A DNA stretch of 64,000 nucleotides. Origin: Glutamicibacter protophormiae. Its GTDB lineage: Bacteria > Actinomycetota > Actinomycetes > Actinomycetales > Micrococcaceae. The notes beneath the pieces were generated by a model. The model was not told the origin of the DNA, did not search any database, and saw only the letters and a program-made list of their open reading frames with translations. The stretch spans positions 39,253 to 103,252 of the forward strand of contig NZ_BMPH01000014.1 of the NCBI RefSeq assembly GCF_014647495.1. Reading direction: 5' to 3'. Numbering within the stretch: position 1 is the stretch's first letter; the number at the start of each line of letters is the position of its first letter. This document shows, one piece after another, positions 62,104 through 64,000 of the stretch. A program made the position numbers and the translations under genes.

Positions 62104-62715
62104 TTAACCCTGCTTCCTGCGCCGCCACCAGCGGCGCTTGGCCTGCTCAGGGTCTTTCTCGGGAGCCGGGGTGGCGCAGTGGCAGCGCTGCTGCCAGGCC
62201 AGGACTTCGGCCGTGGCGTCGCGCAGCGCGGTGATCACCGGAGGCCCGCCAAGGAGCTGGCGCCGGGCCTCGACGACACGCTGGTTGAAGTCTTCGATGT
62301 GCTCGCGCACCGCGGCCTCGCTGGGCAGCTGGTCCAGCGTCTGGTCCATGTGCTCATCCTCCACGCGCAGGGTCAGCGCGGGCGGGCCGAGGCCGGAGAT
62401 CTTCTCGCGATGCATCATCGACTTCAGCCACCAATCCGGATCGGTGGTGCTGGTGATATGGTCGATGTTCTTGCCGGCCAGGGCGAGGTTGTCGAAGTCG
62501 CCACGGGCGAAGGCCTCGTCCAGCACGGAGTTCGCAACCTCCCAGGCCTCGTCCTGCGCGTAGAACTGCAGGGGAGTGCGCGGAGCCTTGTCCACCGGCG
62601 CCATGCCGGTGGCGTCGGCGTATTCATCAACCGGCAGCGGTTCGCCAGCCGACTGGCTCATCTTGTAGCGGGCGGCATTCAGGGCCGCGTCTTCATCAGG
62701 CTTCGGGACACCCAT
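62104..62715 (-). CDS. DUF1992 (DnaJC28-like) protein
   Basis: The 203-residue protein contains the DUF1992 signature: AWEVANSVLDEAFARGDFDN followed by LALAGKNID, and a later WWLKSMMHREKISG. The family is found in bacteria and in eukaryotic DnaJC28, function unknown. A basic tail (KRRWWRRRKQG) ends the protein. Start at 62715 is chosen because GGGG precedes it; an ATG at 62739 is possible. Confidence 0.8.
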   Translation of the reverse strand: MGVPKPDEDAALNAARYKMSQSAGEPLPVDEYADATGMAPVDKAPRTPLQFYAQDEAWEVANSVLDEAFARGDFDNLALAGKNIDHITSTTDPDWWLKSMMHREKISGLGPPALTLRVEDEHMDQTLDQLPSEAAVREHIEDFNQRVVEARRQLLGGPPVITALRDATAEVLAWQQRCHCATPAPEKDPEQAKRRWWRRRKQG

Positions 62716-62834
62716 GGCCCCATTTTTCCACCGTGCCACCGGGCGATCAAGGATCCCGGCCGCGTGCTGGCGGGCTCGGCGTATTCACAGCGGAACCGTA
62801 TCGAGCCTTCCGGGGCCCGCCGCGGGAGGCATAG

Positions 62835-62840
62835 TAGCGT
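62835..62840 (+). promoter_or_regulatory. -10 element for leaderless transcript
   Basis: TAGCGT ends 7 nt before ATG 62848 with no ribosome-binding site in between. Confidence 0.45.
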
Positions 62841-62847
62841 TGAATGC

Positions 62848-63840
62848 ATGCAGCAAGCCACCGCTAGACACTCAGCACCCCGATACGTACAGCCGCTGGG
62901 CGACGTCCACGCCAACCGCGCCCGCTGGGCCGGCCTGGGCCGGGGCAAGACCGCCGTGGTGACCGGGGCCAACGCCGGGCTCGGCTTCTTCAGCGCGCTG
63001 GCCCTGGCCGACAGCGGGGCCACCGTGTTGATGGCCTGCAGGAACCAGTCGCGGGCCGAGCGCGCCGCGGCGCAGATCCGCCGGCGGGTGCCGTTGGCGC
63101 AACTTGAGTTCATGCAGTTCGACGCGGATTCCATGGCCTCCGCGGTGGGCCTGGCCGCCGAGCTGCGCGGGCGCCGCATCGACGTGCTCGTCGCCAACGC
63201 GGGCATCATCCATACCCCGCCCACACGCCAGCCCGGGCTGCTGGGCTACGAGCAGGTCATGACGACCAACGTGATCGGCCACGCCCGGCTCCTGGGGGAG
63301 CTTGCTGCAACTTTTGCGGCGCATCCCCTGCGCTTCATCGCGTTGGGTTCGATGTCCACCCTGATGCTCCAAGCGGACTTGCAGAACCTGAAGCTGGATC
63401 GGGACTACCACCCCTACCGCGCCTATGCGCAGTCCAAGGCGATGCTGCAGGGAATCGGGCTGGCTCTGGACCGGCGCCTTCGACAGCTGTCCTGGCCGAG
63501 CCGCTCCATCACGGTGCACCCGGGCTATTCGGTCTCCGGGCTGACCCCGCAGATCCCCGGCGTCAACGAGCCGGGCTTCGGCAAGCGCCTGCAGGGGCAG
63601 CTGCAGGCCGGTTTCGCGCAGGGCAAACACCAGGGTGCCGTCGCGATCGTCGAAGCGGCGCTGAACCCTCACCTCGCCTCCGCCCCGACTGGCGTGTACC
63701 TGGGACCGAAGTACGTCTCGAAAGGCCGAATTGCACTGGCCAGCCCGGCAAAAATCACCCGGAGCAAGGACCTGCACCAGCGTGCCTGGGAACTGTTCAA
63801 AGAGGCGAACGACGGATTCGACCCGTTCGCACACGGCTGA
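62848..63840 (+). CDS. SDR-family oxidoreductase, retinol-dehydrogenase-like
   Basis: The 330-residue protein has the NADP motif VVTGANAGLGFF, LVANAGI, catalytic Ser in IALGSMST and Tyr/Lys in YAQSKAML. ACRN after the second strand favours NADPH. Length and pattern resemble the WWOX/retinol dehydrogenase-like SDR group. Substrate unknown. The gene seems to be its own unit. Confidence 0.9.
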   Translation: MQQATARHSAPRYVQPLGDVHANRARWAGLGRGKTAVVTGANAGLGFFSALALADSGATVLMACRNQSRAERAAAQIRRRVPLAQLEFMQFDADSMASAVGLAAELRGRRIDVLVANAGIIHTPPTRQPGLLGYEQVMTTNVIGHARLLGELAATFAAHPLRFIALGSMSTLMLQADLQNLKLDRDYHPYRAYAQSKAMLQGIGLALDRRLRQLSWPSRSITVHPGYSVSGLTPQIPGVNEPGFGKRLQGQLQAGFAQGKHQGAVAIVEAALNPHLASAPTGVYLGPKYVSKGRIALASPAKITRSKDLHQRAWELFKEANDGFDPFAHG

Positions 63841-64000
63841 TCACGTGAACTATCACACCTCGAATCGTGGGAGAAACTCCGGGGATTCCGCGGATTGATG
63901 CAGGAAATGACGGTTGTTGCTGGTAAGTTCATCTCTGATAAGTCCGTGCGACCGCGCGGCGTTCGAGGTCTGAATCGGGCCTTGGACCACTAGTCCAGGA
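63841..64000. other. Window end, no gene seen
   Basis: The last 160 bp hold no supported gene. TGGAC-N5-GTCCA close to the end (63983-63997) is a small inverted repeat. The next gene probably starts outside the window. Confidence 0.4.

Noticed and set aside
63960..64000. tRNA 3' part near the window end (GTTCGAGGTC)
   Set aside because: The T-loop likeness is partial and no acceptor stem or anticodon arm can be formed around it.

Overview
The window is a high-GC actinobacterial chromosome segment. Gene content and promoter style point to Micrococcaceae (Arthrobacter/Glutamicibacter-like): an AGAO-type copper amine oxidase, an actinobacterial YibE/F protein, DUF222-HNH, HtaA and many TANNNT promoters set 6-7 nt before an ATG. 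The genus is an inference. I saw no rRNA, tRNA, CRISPR array, IS element or prophage.

Layout. 1-6.2 kb: one-carbon/serine metabolism (end of gcvP, gcvT, gcvH, glyA, terminator, sdaA). 6.2-9.1 kb: a long structured leader and mgtE, then an old-yellow-enzyme reductase. 9.2-15.3 kb: Rv2629/baeRF-like protein, CPBP membrane protease, YibE/F, an orphan ZnuA behind a Zur-type box, and a short TagF-like transferase. 15.3-18.3 kb: putrescine-type oxidoreductase and aminoaldehyde dehydrogenase. 18.6-25.3 kb: HAD hydrolase, UTRA-GntR regulator and a five-gene ABC transporter/phosphoesterase operon, with identical 10-bp palindromes in front of both divergent units; it looks like a phosphonate or organophosphate module. 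25.3-32.4 kb: amine catabolism (copper amine oxidase with a Cys-rich tail, overlapping metal-motif membrane protein, TetR, AraC/FeaR-like regulator, APC permease, aldehyde dehydrogenase). 32.4-39.8 kb: an accessory-looking stretch of poorly characterised genes: DUF2188, a half-length solute-binding lipoprotein coupled to a divergent CDF transporter, a phytoene-desaturase-like flavoprotein with a helical partner, and a YbdK ligase / haem-oxygenase-like diiron protein / CDGSH mini-cluster. 39.9-48 kb: AroE-like protein, HtaA protein, a beta-alanine-type aminotransferase plus MmsA with divergent PucR, and DUF222-HNH. 48-52.8 kb: TetR/SDR pair with a clear operator, an acyl-CoA dehydrogenase and an XRE-ImmA regulator. 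52.8-60.2 kb: polyamine aminotransferase with Lrp, and a PotABCD-like importer with two paralogous binding proteins. 60.4-64 kb: MarR, a ribosomal operon rpmB-rpmG-rpsN made only of zinc-free forms, DUF1992 and an SDR.

The recurring theme is import and oxidation of amines and polyamines (four separate loci) feeding aldehydes and semialdehydes into central metabolism, next to glycine/serine turnover. The least explained parts, and the best candidates for something new, are the ligase-diiron-CDGSH cluster (37.3-39.8 kb), the lipoprotein-CDF pair (33.6-35.0 kb) and the amine oxidase/metal-motif membrane protein pair (25.3-27.6 kb).
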